A stretch of DNA of 44,220 nucleotides from Cyanobacteria bacterium SBLK (GCA_017746715.1 JAGHZQ010000093.1:1-44220), one strand, 5' to 3'; shown: positions 17,258 through 24,840, counted from the stretch's first letter. The notes: a model not told the origin generated them from the sequence alone. Numbers and translations: made by a program.

Positions 17258-18010
17258 CTATTCCGACACTTGCAATTGTGACACGGGAATTTCCAGCAGC
17301 TTTTCTAAAAGACCCTCATATGCACTAAAATCCAGTGCCAACAGGACTTGCCGCCATTGGGCAAGAACGCGATCGCTATTGGGATAATTCTGACGCAGTT
17401 TAAGGACGGTTGCAACTGCATCGCTCCAAAGTCCAGCATCTTGATAGAATTGTACTAGAGCAAGATATTCTTCCACAGTTAGTCCTTCTGCTACGGGTGT
17501 TTCTGGTAAAACTTGCCGTAATGAACCATGAACAAAGATGTCTGTTGATTCTCCATTGCTCTCATCTGGATCTTTATAAAAATCACAAGGGATGACAAAT
17601 TCCCACGTATAGTCTTGGCCGATCTTGAGGGTATTTTCAGGAAGGAGAATTCCTACGAACTCCCGATTGCGACCGACCTCTACAGTTGTTTCGTATGTAA
17701 TATCTCGATTGGCATCCAAAACCAAGAACTGGGCAGGATAGGGTCGCTCGAGTTCTGGTACTGCAATATACAGTAATGGCTGTTTTCTAGCCGTTACGCC
17801 TAAATTATTTTTAGGATTTAAAGCAACTAACTGAGGGCCGCTGCTTTCGCACCGTCCCCCTCGCGTTCCTCCACCTACGCGTTCGCCCGGAAATTCTCCG
17901 CGATCGTCATTTTTTAACCCGGCGAGGGCGGGCATGATGGCAAAAGTAGAAAGGGAGTAGAATGCAATCCCCAAATACAGCACCGTATTTTTAAAAATTG
18001 TCTGACGCAT
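17258..18010 (-). CDS. DUF928-domain secreted protein
   Basis: This is a 250-residue protein from ATG 18010. The signal peptide runs to about PALAGL. A Gly-rich linker (RVGGGTRGGRC) precedes the DUF928 core: LVALNPKNNLGVTA, PLLYIAVPE, VGRNREFVGILLPE, YTWEFVIPCDF, then the C-terminal helical part VEEYLALVQFYQDAGLWSDAV and LRQNYPNS. The function of the family is unknown. In cyanobacteria these genes commonly neighbour CHASE2 proteins, as here, and also CHAT-TPR and filamentous-haemagglutinin-like genes. The order suggests cotranscription with the CHASE2-EAL gene. Confidence 0.85.
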   Translation of the reverse strand: MRQTIFKNTVLYLGIAFYSLSTFAIMPALAGLKNDDRGEFPGERVGGGTRGGRCESSGPQLVALNPKNNLGVTARKQPLLYIAVPELERPYPAQFLVLDANRDITYETTVEVGRNREFVGILLPENTLKIGQDYTWEFVIPCDFYKDPDESNGESTDIFVHGSLRQVLPETPVAEGLTVEEYLALVQFYQDAGLWSDAVATVLKLRQNYPNSDRVLAQWRQVLLALDFSAYEGLLEKLLEIPVSQLQVSE

Positions 18011-18251
18011 GGTTTCGACTTCTCGAATACTGTAATTTTATTCTAAACAATTAATATGTTGCTCTCAAACCCGCAAGAGTTCCCTAAATTGAGGTAGGAT
18101 ATATCATTTTTGAGTTGCTCTTGCGCGATCGCCGCACCCTCCTCGCTCTCTACACCAAACATCCGTACAATTTCGGATATCGGCACCCGAATCCAATTAT
18201 TTTTTTGAGCTGTATTTTGAGTGAGCTAGATAAATGAATAATTTTAATAGA

Positions 18252-18278
18252 AGAATTCCACAATTGCTTTGGAATTCT
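18252..18278 (-). terminator. Hairpin downstream of the LapA-like gene
   Basis: The 9-bp perfect arms AGAATTCCA and TGGAATTCT surround a 9-nt loop, 19 bp beyond the stop of the leftward small membrane protein. On the minus strand it is followed by an AT-rich stretch without a clean T-tract. The rest of the 286-bp gap 18011-18296 shows nothing else recognisable apart from one GCGATCGC. Confidence 0.4.
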
Positions 18279-18296
18279 CGATATCCTTCAGATCGT

Positions 18297-18536
18297 TTAC
18301 CGAGATTTTTTGACTTGACTTCGTTGGATTCTACTGGGTAAAGCGGGCAAAAGTCCTCCCAGCAGCAGTCCTGCAACCACGCTAAAGGTTAAGACAATCC
18401 CAAAGGGAAACTCGATCGATTGAAACGTTAAAAATTTGAGAGAAACGGGTTGAATATTTTGAATCGAAATTGTGGCAATGACGATGAGCCAAACCGCAAA
18501 AATTAGAGATGTTAAAAAATTAGCGATCGCTCTCAT
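18297..18536 (-). CDS. LapA-like (DUF1049) small membrane protein
   Basis: A 79-residue protein from ATG 18536; a TTG at 18548 would add four residues. It has two hydrophobic segments (FLTSLIFAVWLIVIATISI and FGIVLTFSVVAGLLLGGLLPAL), joined by the conserved IQNIQPVSLKFL-type segment typical of LapA/DUF1049 inner-membrane proteins, and a basic C-terminus. E. coli LapA works with LapB in lipopolysaccharide assembly, but the cyanobacterial proteins are not characterised. It stands alone. Confidence 0.7.
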   Translation of the reverse strand: MRAIANFLTSLIFAVWLIVIATISIQNIQPVSLKFLTFQSIEFPFGIVLTFSVVAGLLLGGLLPALPSRIQRSQVKKSR

Positions 18537-18818
18537 CGGATTTCTCAAAAAATTCTAGCTTTGTTCTGAATTGTAACAAATGGCCGTGTGGGTTTGTAGC
18601 ATTTTGCTCTTTATCTCTCTCGCCTTCTCTCAAGCTCCCGCAGCGCAGGCACAAGCAGATAAATTTATCACTCATCAAAATCAGATTTTCAGAACGGCGA
18701 TCGCGCTCCTCAATTGCGCCGAAAAATTTTCTTTTCAATTTGAGAAAAAGCAGATAAAATGAGCGGTAACGCCCCTCATATCCCTTGCCAATCAGCCTAG
18801 AAACGGAGTTCGAGCGCC

Positions 18819-19370
18819 GTGAATATCACCGAAAAAACCAATGTTAGCAGCTTGCGGGGAGAAGTGACCCGCCTGAGCGAAGAGTTGAAAATGCGAGATC
18901 AACTGGTGCAGCAGTTATCTCAAGAGCTTTTCCGCTTGGTGAAAGGCAATAACCAGTTTATGCCCCAACCCGACGTATCCGATCGCCACAAAGCCGAAAT
19001 GCGGATGCTGCGGGAACAATTGCAGGAAGTCGAGCAGCAAGTTACCTTTTACCAACAACAAATCTCCAGTCGCGATCGCGAAATCTATCAATTGCGCCAG
19101 TCAGTTCAGGAAATGGGCGATCGCACCCGAATGTTAGAACAAGCGCTGCAAGAAATGCCCCAGATTTATCGACGCAAATTCGAAGAGCGCATGATTCCCG
19201 TCAAAGAAAAAATCGAACGCTTGCAACGGGAAAACCGACAATTGCACGTTGAATTGCAAAGCGTCAGCTATCGCCTCGCCGTCAAAACCCGCCGCAATAC
19301 TTCGCGAGTCGATCTACCCAGTTTTGCCCGTCGTTTATCGGGTCCCATCCCCAGTTTTGGCAGCGTTTAA
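18819..19370 (+). CDS. Conserved coiled-coil protein
   Basis: This is a 183-residue cytoplasmic protein starting at GTG 18819. Nearly the whole length to about residue 155 is heptad-patterned coiled coil (SEELKMRDQLVQQLSQELF, MLREQLQEVEQQVTFYQQ, REIYQLRQSVQEM, KEKIERLQRENRQLHVEL). A short basic tail RRLSGPIPSFGSV follows. There is no enzyme motif, signal peptide or membrane segment. The regular codon use and a strong terminator 55 bp downstream support a real single-gene unit. The function is not recognised; a structural or scaffolding role is possible. Confidence 0.75.
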   Translation: MNITEKTNVSSLRGEVTRLSEELKMRDQLVQQLSQELFRLVKGNNQFMPQPDVSDRHKAEMRMLREQLQEVEQQVTFYQQQISSRDREIYQLRQSVQEMGDRTRMLEQALQEMPQIYRRKFEERMIPVKEKIERLQRENRQLHVELQSVSYRLAVKTRRNTSRVDLPSFARRLSGPIPSFGSV

Positions 19371-19424
19371 TTGGGCCGTGTTTAACACCTAAAATCATTT
19401 CACAATTTTTTCTACAATTTTTCC

Positions 19425-19449
19425 TAGGGCGCATTTGCGCCCTATTTTT
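19425..19449 (+). terminator. Strong intrinsic terminator
   Basis: The perfect stem TAGGGCGCA/TGCGCCCTA with a short TT loop is followed by TTTTTG. It ends the rightward coiled-coil gene. Confidence 0.9.
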
Positions 19450-19494
19450 GTTAAAATCTCACAAGTCTCAAATCTCAGGTCAAGAGGGAGTCAC

Positions 19495-19574
19495 CAATAA
19501 CCAACACTTCGACAAAGCTCCTTTCAACTTCCCTCAAGGCAGGCAGCGCAAGCAACCAACAACCAACAACCATA
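19495..19574 (+). repeat. Short dispersed repeat block with AACCAAC-type heptads and CACTTCGACAAAGCTC
   Basis: The 80 bp just before the next start codon contains CACTTCGACAAAGCTC, then CCTCAAGGCAGGCAG, then CAACCAACAACCAACAACC. The same ingredients recur at 22164-22290, and the ACTTCGACAAGCTCAGT-like piece recurs (reverse complement) at 13925-13942. Heptad families of this kind are common intergenic repeats in cyanobacteria. Confidence 0.65.
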
Positions 19575-20186
19575 ATGATTTTCATTGCCGATCGCCCGGA
19601 TAATCCCAATTTTGCCGTTCTAAAACAAGCCATTCTTTCCTTTTCTCCCCAAACTTCCGTCCGCATTATTTCCTCCGAGGCGGTATTGCCCACAACAGAG
19701 ACAATTTATCCCCTAACTTTCAACCTTCCAGATAGCCTTGAATTTTCTGCAAAATCAGTTTATCAACAGTGCGAAAATGTCCGAGAATTGCAGCAGTGGG
19801 TGGAAAAAAATTTAGAATATGCCACGGGTGAAGGTCATTATTGGTTGCCCATTGTTCTCACGGCAAAAGGACCTCTCTATGCCGAAGCGATCGCACAGAA
19901 TAACGAGACACAAACCTACGAGCAACCATTTCATCTCGCCGACGTGTTGCGCCAACCCCTCTATCATCTTGCTTGGGAACTTTTATCCTATTTGAATGCT
20001 CCCCCCGCCGTCTATACCCTGCAATTTGACTGGCAAGGGGAAGAAATTTTTTTCGATCGCCTCTTTCCCTTTCCCCATGAAAGCACCCATATTTCTCTAG
20101 GGATTCAACAACCCGATCTCTTAACCTGTCACGGGTTATGTTTAACGCAACAACCAATTTTAGATTTGACGATCGTGACGCAGTAA
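19575..20186 (+). CDS. Conserved cyanobacterial protein of unknown function
   Basis: A 203-residue soluble protein with no signal peptide or membrane span. Visible features are a Rossmann-like opening (MIFIADRPDNPNFAVLKQAI), a central TGEGHYWLPIVLTAKGPLYAEAI segment and LQFDWQGEEIFFDRLFPFP near the end. I do not recognise a catalytic motif. The start is ATG 19575, directly after the dispersed repeat block, so its native promoter region has probably been invaded. It converges with the small secreted protein gene, whose stop is 4 bp away. Confidence 0.65.
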   Translation: MIFIADRPDNPNFAVLKQAILSFSPQTSVRIISSEAVLPTTETIYPLTFNLPDSLEFSAKSVYQQCENVRELQQWVEKNLEYATGEGHYWLPIVLTAKGPLYAEAIAQNNETQTYEQPFHLADVLRQPLYHLAWELLSYLNAPPAVYTLQFDWQGEEIFFDRLFPFPHESTHISLGIQQPDLLTCHGLCLTQQPILDLTIVTQ

Positions 20187-20190
20187 ACGA

Positions 20191-20568
20191 CTAACTGGTT
20201 TGATAGAGCAATTGGTTCAAAATTTGACTTCCGTTAGGGCTAAAAACTTGGACGCGAATCACTCCGGGATCGGCAGGTTGCCAAGCGACTTGATAGAGAT
20301 AACCCCCATTATTCCACGTCATCGTGCGGCGGTTGCTATTCCCCTCAAAAGAGGCACCGCTTAATGTAATTGAGTCTCCTGTATTCTTATTATTGCCTTC
20401 GTAAAAATAGGCATTATTATAGTAACTAATTCTCACTAACCACTCTCCATTTTGAAATGTCCCGATTGCTGCATCTCGAGCCACGGCAGGAGGCGCGATC
20501 GCGATATTGGCGATCGCGGGAGCGGATAAGCCAAGGATGGAAGCCAGAAGAAATGCTTTAACGTTCAT
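20191..20568 (-). CDS. Small secreted protein of unknown function
   Basis: This is a 125-residue protein. The signal peptide MNVKAFLLASILGLSAPA… is cleaved near PAVARD. The mature part of about 95 residues is rich in Asn, Tyr, Gly and Trp with a beta-strand pattern (EWLVRISYYNNAYFYEGNN, GDSITLSGASFEG, MTWNNGGYLYQVAWQPADPGVIRVQVF) and has no cysteines. It may be a small beta-barrel or carbohydrate-facing domain; this is inference. It converges with the upstream-coordinate gene, with only 4 bp between stop codons. Confidence 0.65.
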   Translation of the reverse strand: MNVKAFLLASILGLSAPAIANIAIAPPAVARDAAIGTFQNGEWLVRISYYNNAYFYEGNNKNTGDSITLSGASFEGNSNRRTMTWNNGGYLYQVAWQPADPGVIRVQVFSPNGSQILNQLLYQTS

Positions 20569-20737
20569 TTTGCTAGAAATTCTCTCGAAATCAATGTGTT
20601 TTTAACTTAGCCATTGTCTTCAGAGAATGCCAAGGATTTTCCGCAAAACTTGACAAGTTCTTCGAGAATTTATTTTTCTCTCATTTGAGTTTATTGAGGA
20701 GCGATCGCGATATTGTATTTTCGAAAGCGAACGCATC

Positions 20738-20769
20738 AAAAAGTCCTCTCTTATTTGAGAGAACTTTTT
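20738..20769 (-). terminator. Bidirectional intrinsic terminator downstream of psb30
   Basis: AAAAAGTCCTCTC (20738-20750) pairs with GAGAGAACTTTTT (20757-20769), with one mismatch around a TTATTT loop. It gives a T-tract on both strands. It lies about 55 bp past the psb30 stop. The stem resembles the AGTCCTCT hairpin at 3159-3176. Confidence 0.8.
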
Positions 20770-20823
20770 TGAACTGATACACGATGGAAGATTTCCAAGA
20801 CAACGATTTTAAGGAAAACCGTT

Positions 20824-20943
20824 TTACATATCGCCTTTGTTGAGAGCCAACAAAAAGATAACGATAGGACCTGAAATCAAGATTAAGCCGACAAACAAAA
20901 GTTGAAAAATTACTTCAAAGTTAATGTTTGTTAAGATGTCCAT
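20824..20943 (-). CDS. psb30: Photosystem II protein Psb30 (Ycf12)
   Basis: A 39-codon gene, ATG at 20943 and TAA at 20824. The product starts MDILTNINFEVIFQLL, is followed by a single membrane span, and ends GPIVIFLLALNKGDM. The pattern of an EVIFQL-type start, one hydrophobic helix containing a Gly-Pro, and IFLLA followed by a K/R-G-G/D tail is that of Psb30/Ycf12, a single-helix subunit at the edge of the photosystem II core. It is monocistronic with a downstream terminator. The downstream gap to 20568 holds only that terminator. Confidence 0.88.
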   Translation of the reverse strand: MDILTNINFEVIFQLLFVGLILISGPIVIFLLALNKGDM

Positions 20944-21135
20944 ATTTTTTATGCTGTTAGTCAACCCAATGTGAGAAAAGAATCAAAAATTCACTGTTTA
21001 TCATAACCGGAAGGCGGCCTCTTTTCATCAATGCAACAAAACTACACATTATTTCAAAATAATGGGTACATTACGGGAATTGAGGGTGTAAAATGTTAAG
21101 TTTTGATGTATTCGATTAGGGAAGAGGAAAGAACT

Positions 21136-21492
21136 ATGGAAGTTTGGCGTTGCGTACAACAATGCGGTGCTTGCTGTCATCTCGATCCGGCGGATCGTCC
21201 CGAACTTGGTGAATATCTTTCGCCCGAGGAGCTCGATCGCTATTTAAGCATGGTGGGAGAAGAAGGGTGGTGCATTCATTACGATCGCTCCTCCCGAGAA
21301 TGCAGCATTTACGAAGATCGCCCTCGCTTCTGTCGCGTTCGATCGGACACCTTCGAATCAATGTTTGGAGTCTCTCCCCAAGACTTTAACGATTTTGCCA
21401 TTGATTGTTGCCGCCAGCAAATTACTGGAGTCTATGGCTCGCTCAGCCCGGAAATGGATCGTTACAATATAGGGGTAACGGGTAATGGGTAA
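21136..21492 (+). CDS. YkgJ-family cysteine-cluster protein
   Basis: This is a 118-residue protein. ATG 21136 is chosen because of the AGAGGAAAG ribosome site just upstream; an open frame reaches back to 21103. Cysteines are arranged as WRCVQQCGACCHLD near the start, then WCIHYDRSSRECSIYEDRPRFCRVR and DCCRQQ. This is the CxxxCGxCC plus C…C…RPxxCR pattern of the YkgJ/UPF0153 family, thought to bind Zn or an Fe-S cluster. The last residues, GVTGNG, are encoded by a GGGTAA-type repeat. It overlaps the endonuclease V gene by 8 bp. Confidence 0.85.
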   Translation: MEVWRCVQQCGACCHLDPADRPELGEYLSPEELDRYLSMVGEEGWCIHYDRSSRECSIYEDRPRFCRVRSDTFESMFGVSPQDFNDFAIDCCRQQITGVYGSLSPEMDRYNIGVTGNG

Positions 21493-22162
21493 TCAGCAAC
21501 AACGCATAACAATCCAACACAATTGGTCGCCCACCGAAGAAGAAGCCAAGCAAATCCAAGCCGACTTACGCGATCGCGTCATCAAAAGCGATCGCTTTTC
21601 AGATATTCGCTACGTTGCAGGGGTTGATGCGGGATTCGATAACCATGATTCCACCACAAAAGCCGCCGTTGTTGTCCTGAGTTTTCCCGATCTCGAGCTT
21701 GTCGATCGTGCTTCGGTTAAAGTCGCCACCAATTTCCCCTACATTCCGGGATTATTATCTTTCCGGGAAGTTCCCGCCCTGATCCAAGCCATAGACAAAC
21801 TCGATACGATGCCGGATCTGATTCTCTGCGACGGTCAGGGATACGCCCATCCGCGCCGTTTTGGGCTGGCTTGTCATTTGGGGGTACTTTTGGATATGCC
21901 CGCCATTGGAGTGGCTAAAACTCGCTTTATCGGCGAACACGAGGAAGTCCCGCCCGAGCGGGGCAGTTGGCAACCCCTGCGAGATAAAGGGGAAATTGTT
22001 GGAGCGGTACTGCGATCGCGCACCAAGGTCAAACCCCTGTACATTTCCATCGGTCATAAAATGAGCTTGCCCACGGCGATCGATTACGTCCTGCGATGCA
22101 CCCCTCGCTATCGACTCCCAGAAACGACGCGTTTGAGCGATCGGATGAGTCGGGAAGATTAG
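21485..22162 (+). CDS. nfi: Endonuclease V
   Basis: The product is a 225-residue enzyme that nicks DNA or RNA one base past deoxyinosine/inosine. Diagnostic motifs are AGVDAGF (catalytic Asp) at ~44-50, FPYIPGLLSFREVPA (wedge and base-recognition region with catalytic Glu), DGQGYAHPRRFGLACHLG with the second catalytic Asp, and IGVAKTR. The length fits the family. It starts at ATG 21485 inside the end of the YkgJ-family gene, so translation is likely coupled. A heptad-like repeat block follows the stop codon. Confidence 0.93.
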   Translation: MGNQQQRITIQHNWSPTEEEAKQIQADLRDRVIKSDRFSDIRYVAGVDAGFDNHDSTTKAAVVVLSFPDLELVDRASVKVATNFPYIPGLLSFREVPALIQAIDKLDTMPDLILCDGQGYAHPRRFGLACHLGVLLDMPAIGVAKTRFIGEHEEVPPERGSWQPLRDKGEIVGAVLRSRTKVKPLYISIGHKMSLPTAIDYVLRCTPRYRLPETTRLSDRMSRED

Positions 22163-22163
22163 G

Positions 22164-22290
22164 GAGCAGGGGGAGCATCGGGAGCATTGGAGAACAAACA
22201 CTTCGGCTTCGCGGCTGCTGAGCGCTTGTACTGAGCCATGCCGAAGTATGTCGAAGTACAGTGCAAGCAACCAATAACCAACAACAAAAT
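22164..22290 (+). repeat. Composite dispersed repeat (GGGAGCA heptads, CTTCGGCTTCG, AACCAAC heptads)
   Basis: Directly after the nfi stop are repeats of GGGAGCA type. Next comes ACACTTCGGCTTCGCGGC with GTACTGAGCCATGCCGAAGTATGTCGAAGTAC, which is partly palindromic, and finally AAGCAACCAATAACCAACAACAAA. The layout matches the block at 19495-19574 and parts of 3285-3340. Confidence 0.65.
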
Positions 22291-22608
22291 CTAAATATCC
22301 CCAACAATCCATTCTGAGGTTCGTTCGCCGAGATCGAGGGGAATGCTGACGGCTTTTCCCAAGCGGGGTCTTTCGCTTGTTTTTTCAATATATTCTTGCA
22401 CCTGAGACTCGCCGCCCCAAGCATTCAGATAGGTCATCACCCCCTGCAAATGCTCCAAATACTCCGTCTCCGTCAGGGGAAAAGACTGCTGTTCCAAATA
22501 TTTCCACATCACCTGCACGTAAATCGTCCCCTTGGTTTGTCGCAAGCGTACGTCGTAGGAACGCCCCCATTTTTTCAGCAATAATTCCCTGAGTTCCTCT
22601 CCTGTCAT
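22291..22608 (-). CDS. DUF3067 family protein
   Basis: A 105-residue protein from ATG 22608 (MTGEELRELLLKKWGRSYDV); a TTG at 22620 would add four residues. It shows the conserved DUF3067 stretches VQVMWKYLEQQSFPL, YLEHLQGVMTYLNAWGG and RPRLGKAVSIPLDLGER. The family is found in cyanobacteria and chloroplasts, without a known biochemical function. It is soluble, with no signal peptide. Confidence 0.88.
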   Translation of the reverse strand: MTGEELRELLLKKWGRSYDVRLRQTKGTIYVQVMWKYLEQQSFPLTETEYLEHLQGVMTYLNAWGGESQVQEYIEKTSERPRLGKAVSIPLDLGERTSEWIVGDI

Positions 22609-22699
22609 AATTCTCCCCAATTTTCTGTGAATTCTTAGAACGATCGCACGCTAAGATTTTATATTTACCCTTTTTCTGCCATAATTTAAAACCCAAAAA

Positions 22700-22997
22700 T
22701 AGAGAGTGAGGGTAGGCCGCTTGAAACCCACCCCAAGTTCCCCTCCCAAGCAGTGGAAATAATCAAGGATTGTCGAACGTGACGGGTTTTAACCCGTCTT
22801 ATATTAAAATACTTTAAGGTAAATCCACAGCTTATTTTTAGCCAAGGGATTTAGGAGTTTGTTGACAGGCTTAGAGAAAGCGTGGTTTCAAAAAGGTGCT
22901 ATGGGGGTCACAATTTCCGCCCTTTAAAAGCGCCGCCCGCTTTCGGTGGGTTAACCACAGAATCCCTGTCTTTTTAAAGCGGGGAGATGTCAAGGAC
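22700..22997 (+). mobile_element. Apparent IS200/IS605 (TnpB-type) right-end relic within a 513-bp gene-free stretch
   Basis: The stretch 22609-23121 has no gene. Its second half ends with CCGCCCGCTTTCGGTGGGTT (22933-22952), then AATCCCTGTC, then TTTTTAAAGCGGGGAGATGTCAAG (split here as TTTTTAAAGCGGGG and AGATGTCAAG). From recall, this order resembles the structured right end (and omega-RNA 3' part) of cyanobacterial TnpB elements. GACGGG-TTTTAA-CCCGTC (22781-22798) forms another hairpin, and AACCCACC (22725-22732) is complementary to GGTGGGTT (22945-22952). No transposase remains. Confidence 0.4.
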
Positions 22998-23066
22998 TGT
23001 TAATCTTTCTCAATGTTCTGACGGCAAAAAAGGCTTATAAAGACTTGCTCTAGCAGAACTGCGCCC

Positions 23067-23090
23067 AATTCTGAAAATTTCTTCAGAATT
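23067..23090. promoter_or_regulatory. Inverted repeat upstream of petC
   Basis: AATTCTGAA (23067-23075) and TTCAGAATT (23082-23090) are perfect 9-bp arms with a 6-bp spacer, ending 31 bp before the petC ATG. The position fits an operator or a leader hairpin. No Shine-Dalgarno sequence is obvious before petC. Confidence 0.45.
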
Positions 23091-23121
23091 CTTAACAAAA
23101 AACAAATTCTGGCATTTTGAT

Positions 23122-23667
23122 ATGGCACAATCTTCCGTCCCCTCAGATGTACCCGATATCGGCCGTCGGCAGTTTATGAACTTGCTGACCTTTGGCACGA
23201 TCACGGGAACGGCGCTCGGCGCGCTTTACCCGATTGTTAAATATTTTATTCCGCCTTCGAGTGGCGGTGCTGGCGGTGGCGTTACGGCAAAAGATGCGTT
23301 AGGCAATGACATTCTCGCTAGCGAATTTCTAGCCGCCCATCCCGTTCCGGGCGATCGCTCCCTCTCTCAAGGCTTAAAAGGCGATCCGACCTATTTGATT
23401 ATCAGTGAAGATAATTCTTTGCGCGATTACGGTTTAAATGCCATTTGCACCCATTTGGGTTGCGTCGTGCCTTGGAATATGGCGGAAAACAAATTCAAAT
23501 GTCCCTGTCACGGTTCTCAGTACGATACGACCGGGAAAGTCATTCGCGGACCCGCACCGCTTTCGTTGGCTTTGGCTCATGCCGAAATCACCGAAGATGA
23601 CAAAATCGAGTTTACCCCTTGGACGGAAACCGATTTCCGAACCGGGGACGATCCTTGGTGGGCGTAA
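23122..23667 (+). CDS. petC: Cytochrome b6f complex Rieske iron-sulfur subunit
   Basis: This is a 181-residue protein. The N-terminus has GRRQFMNLLTFGTITGTALGALYPIV, a Tat-type twin-Arg signal anchor and the single membrane span. After a Gly-rich hinge (SSGGAGGGV) comes the lumenal Rieske domain. Its two cluster boxes are CTHLGC (~109-114) and CPCHGSQY (~127-134), giving the 2Cys/2His ligands and the disulfide pair, followed by GPAPLSLALA. It carries electrons from plastoquinol to cytochrome f. petA follows 56 bp downstream, the usual petCA operon. Confidence 0.97.
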   Translation: MAQSSVPSDVPDIGRRQFMNLLTFGTITGTALGALYPIVKYFIPPSSGGAGGGVTAKDALGNDILASEFLAAHPVPGDRSLSQGLKGDPTYLIISEDNSLRDYGLNAICTHLGCVVPWNMAENKFKCPCHGSQYDTTGKVIRGPAPLSLALAHAEITEDDKIEFTPWTETDFRTGDDPWWA

Positions 23668-23723
23668 TGTCATCGAGGAAACGATATTTATTCGAGCAGA
23701 AATTGAAGTTTTTAGCGATCGAG

Positions 23724-24710
23724 ATGAGAACACCTCTTTTAAATTTGTGGCAAACGAGCAAGCAAGTTATTACAAAAACGGCGATCTTGCTCGTAGCTAC
23801 CCTTGCAATCTTTTTTACCAGCGATGCGATCGCGCCACAAACGGCTGCGGCTTATCCGTTTTGGGCGCAAGAAACGGCACCGGAAACGCCTCGCGAAGCA
23901 ACCGGACGCATTGTTTGCGCCAACTGTCATTTAGGGGAAAAACCCGTAGAAATCGAACTGCCTCACTCGGTTAAACCGGATACGGTTTTTGAAGCAGTCG
24001 TCAGCATTCCTTACGATTTAGATTCTCAGCAAGTGTTGGGAGATGGCTCGAAAGGCGGCTTAAATGTCGGTGCGGTATTAATGTTACCCGAAGGCTTCAC
24101 CATTGCCCCTCCCGAGCGCATGGATGAAGAATTACAGGAAAAAGTTGCCGGTCTTTATTTCCAAAAATATCGGGAAGATCAAGACAATGTTTATATTGTC
24201 GGTCCTTTACCCGGCGATATGTATCAGGAACTCACTTTCCCGATTCTTTCTCCCGACCCCAAAACGAACAAAGATGCTCATTTTGGTAAATTTGCCATTC
24301 ACTTAGGGGGAAATCGCGGTCGCGGACAGGTTTATCCTGCGGGAAATAAAAGCAATAATAATGAGTTTACGGCTTCGGTTGCGGGAACGATTACAGAAAT
24401 CGGTCAACCCGACGGATTTAATTACAGCGTAACCATTGAAACACCCGACGGAGAATCGGTAGTCGAAACCATTCCTCCCGGTCCCGAAATCCTCGTTTCT
24501 GAAGGTCAAGAAGTTGCGGCTGGAGAAGCGTTAACCTCGAATCCAAATGTAGGGGGTTTCGGTCAGGAAGATGCGGAAATCGTCCTGCAAGATCCCGTGC
24601 GCGTCGGTTGGTTATTGCTCTTCTTTGGAGGCATTGCTCTATCGCAAACCTTCCTCGTTTTGAAGAAGAAACAAATCGAACGAGTCCAAGCAGCAGAAGT
24701 CGAGTTCTAA
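23724..24710 (+). CDS. petA: Apocytochrome f
   Basis: ATG 23724 gives 328 residues; the open frame extends upstream into petC but only this start yields a proper signal peptide (hydrophobic core LLVATLAIFFTSDAIA, ending AAA). The mature protein begins YPFWAQ, whose Tyr amino group is the axial haem ligand. The haem site CANCH is at ~64-68. The family features KPVEIELPHSV, GGLNVGAVLMLPEGF and the small lumenal domain follow. A C-terminal membrane helix (VGWLLLFFGGIALSQTFLVL) ends with a stromal KKKQIERVQ tail. It passes electrons to plastocyanin or cytochrome c6. Confidence 0.97.
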   Translation: MRTPLLNLWQTSKQVITKTAILLVATLAIFFTSDAIAPQTAAAYPFWAQETAPETPREATGRIVCANCHLGEKPVEIELPHSVKPDTVFEAVVSIPYDLDSQQVLGDGSKGGLNVGAVLMLPEGFTIAPPERMDEELQEKVAGLYFQKYREDQDNVYIVGPLPGDMYQELTFPILSPDPKTNKDAHFGKFAIHLGGNRGRGQVYPAGNKSNNNEFTASVAGTITEIGQPDGFNYSVTIETPDGESVVETIPPGPEILVSEGQEVAAGEALTSNPNVGGFGQEDAEIVLQDPVRVGWLLLFFGGIALSQTFLVLKKKQIERVQAAEVEF

Positions 24711-24738
24711 TCTCGATTTTCAGTTGAACAATACAAGG

Positions 24739-24767
24739 AAAAGGGCGTGCTTCGGTGCGCTCTTTTT
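24739..24767 (+). terminator. Terminator of the petC-petA operon
   Basis: AAAAGGGCGTGC and GTGCGCTCTTTT pair over 12 positions, three of them G-U, around a TTCG tetraloop, followed by T. It is 28 bp after the petA stop. Confidence 0.85.
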
Positions 24768-24810
24768 CATGGGAGTGTTGTCTTTTTGTTACAATGGTCA
24801 TACCAAATCT

Positions 24811-24840
24811 TGTAGGGACGTTGCATGCAACGTCCCTACA
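24811..24840. repeat. Perfect 30-bp palindrome (arm TGTAGGGACGTTGCA)
   Basis: The 15-bp arm TGTAGGGACGTTGCA is followed at once by its exact reverse complement, with a GCATGC centre. This type of self-complementary 'TGTAGGGACGTTGC' sequence is a familiar dispersed intergenic repeat in cyanobacteria. It lies between the petA terminator and the AT-rich ATPase gene. Confidence 0.9.

Noticed and set aside
18580..18762. 60-codon open frame starting with a hydrophobic stretch (LLFISLAFSQAPAAQAQA)
   Set aside because: It resembles a signal peptide, but there is no clear ribosome site, the mature part is very short and unremarkable, and it overlaps an open frame on the other strand. Kept out as unproven.
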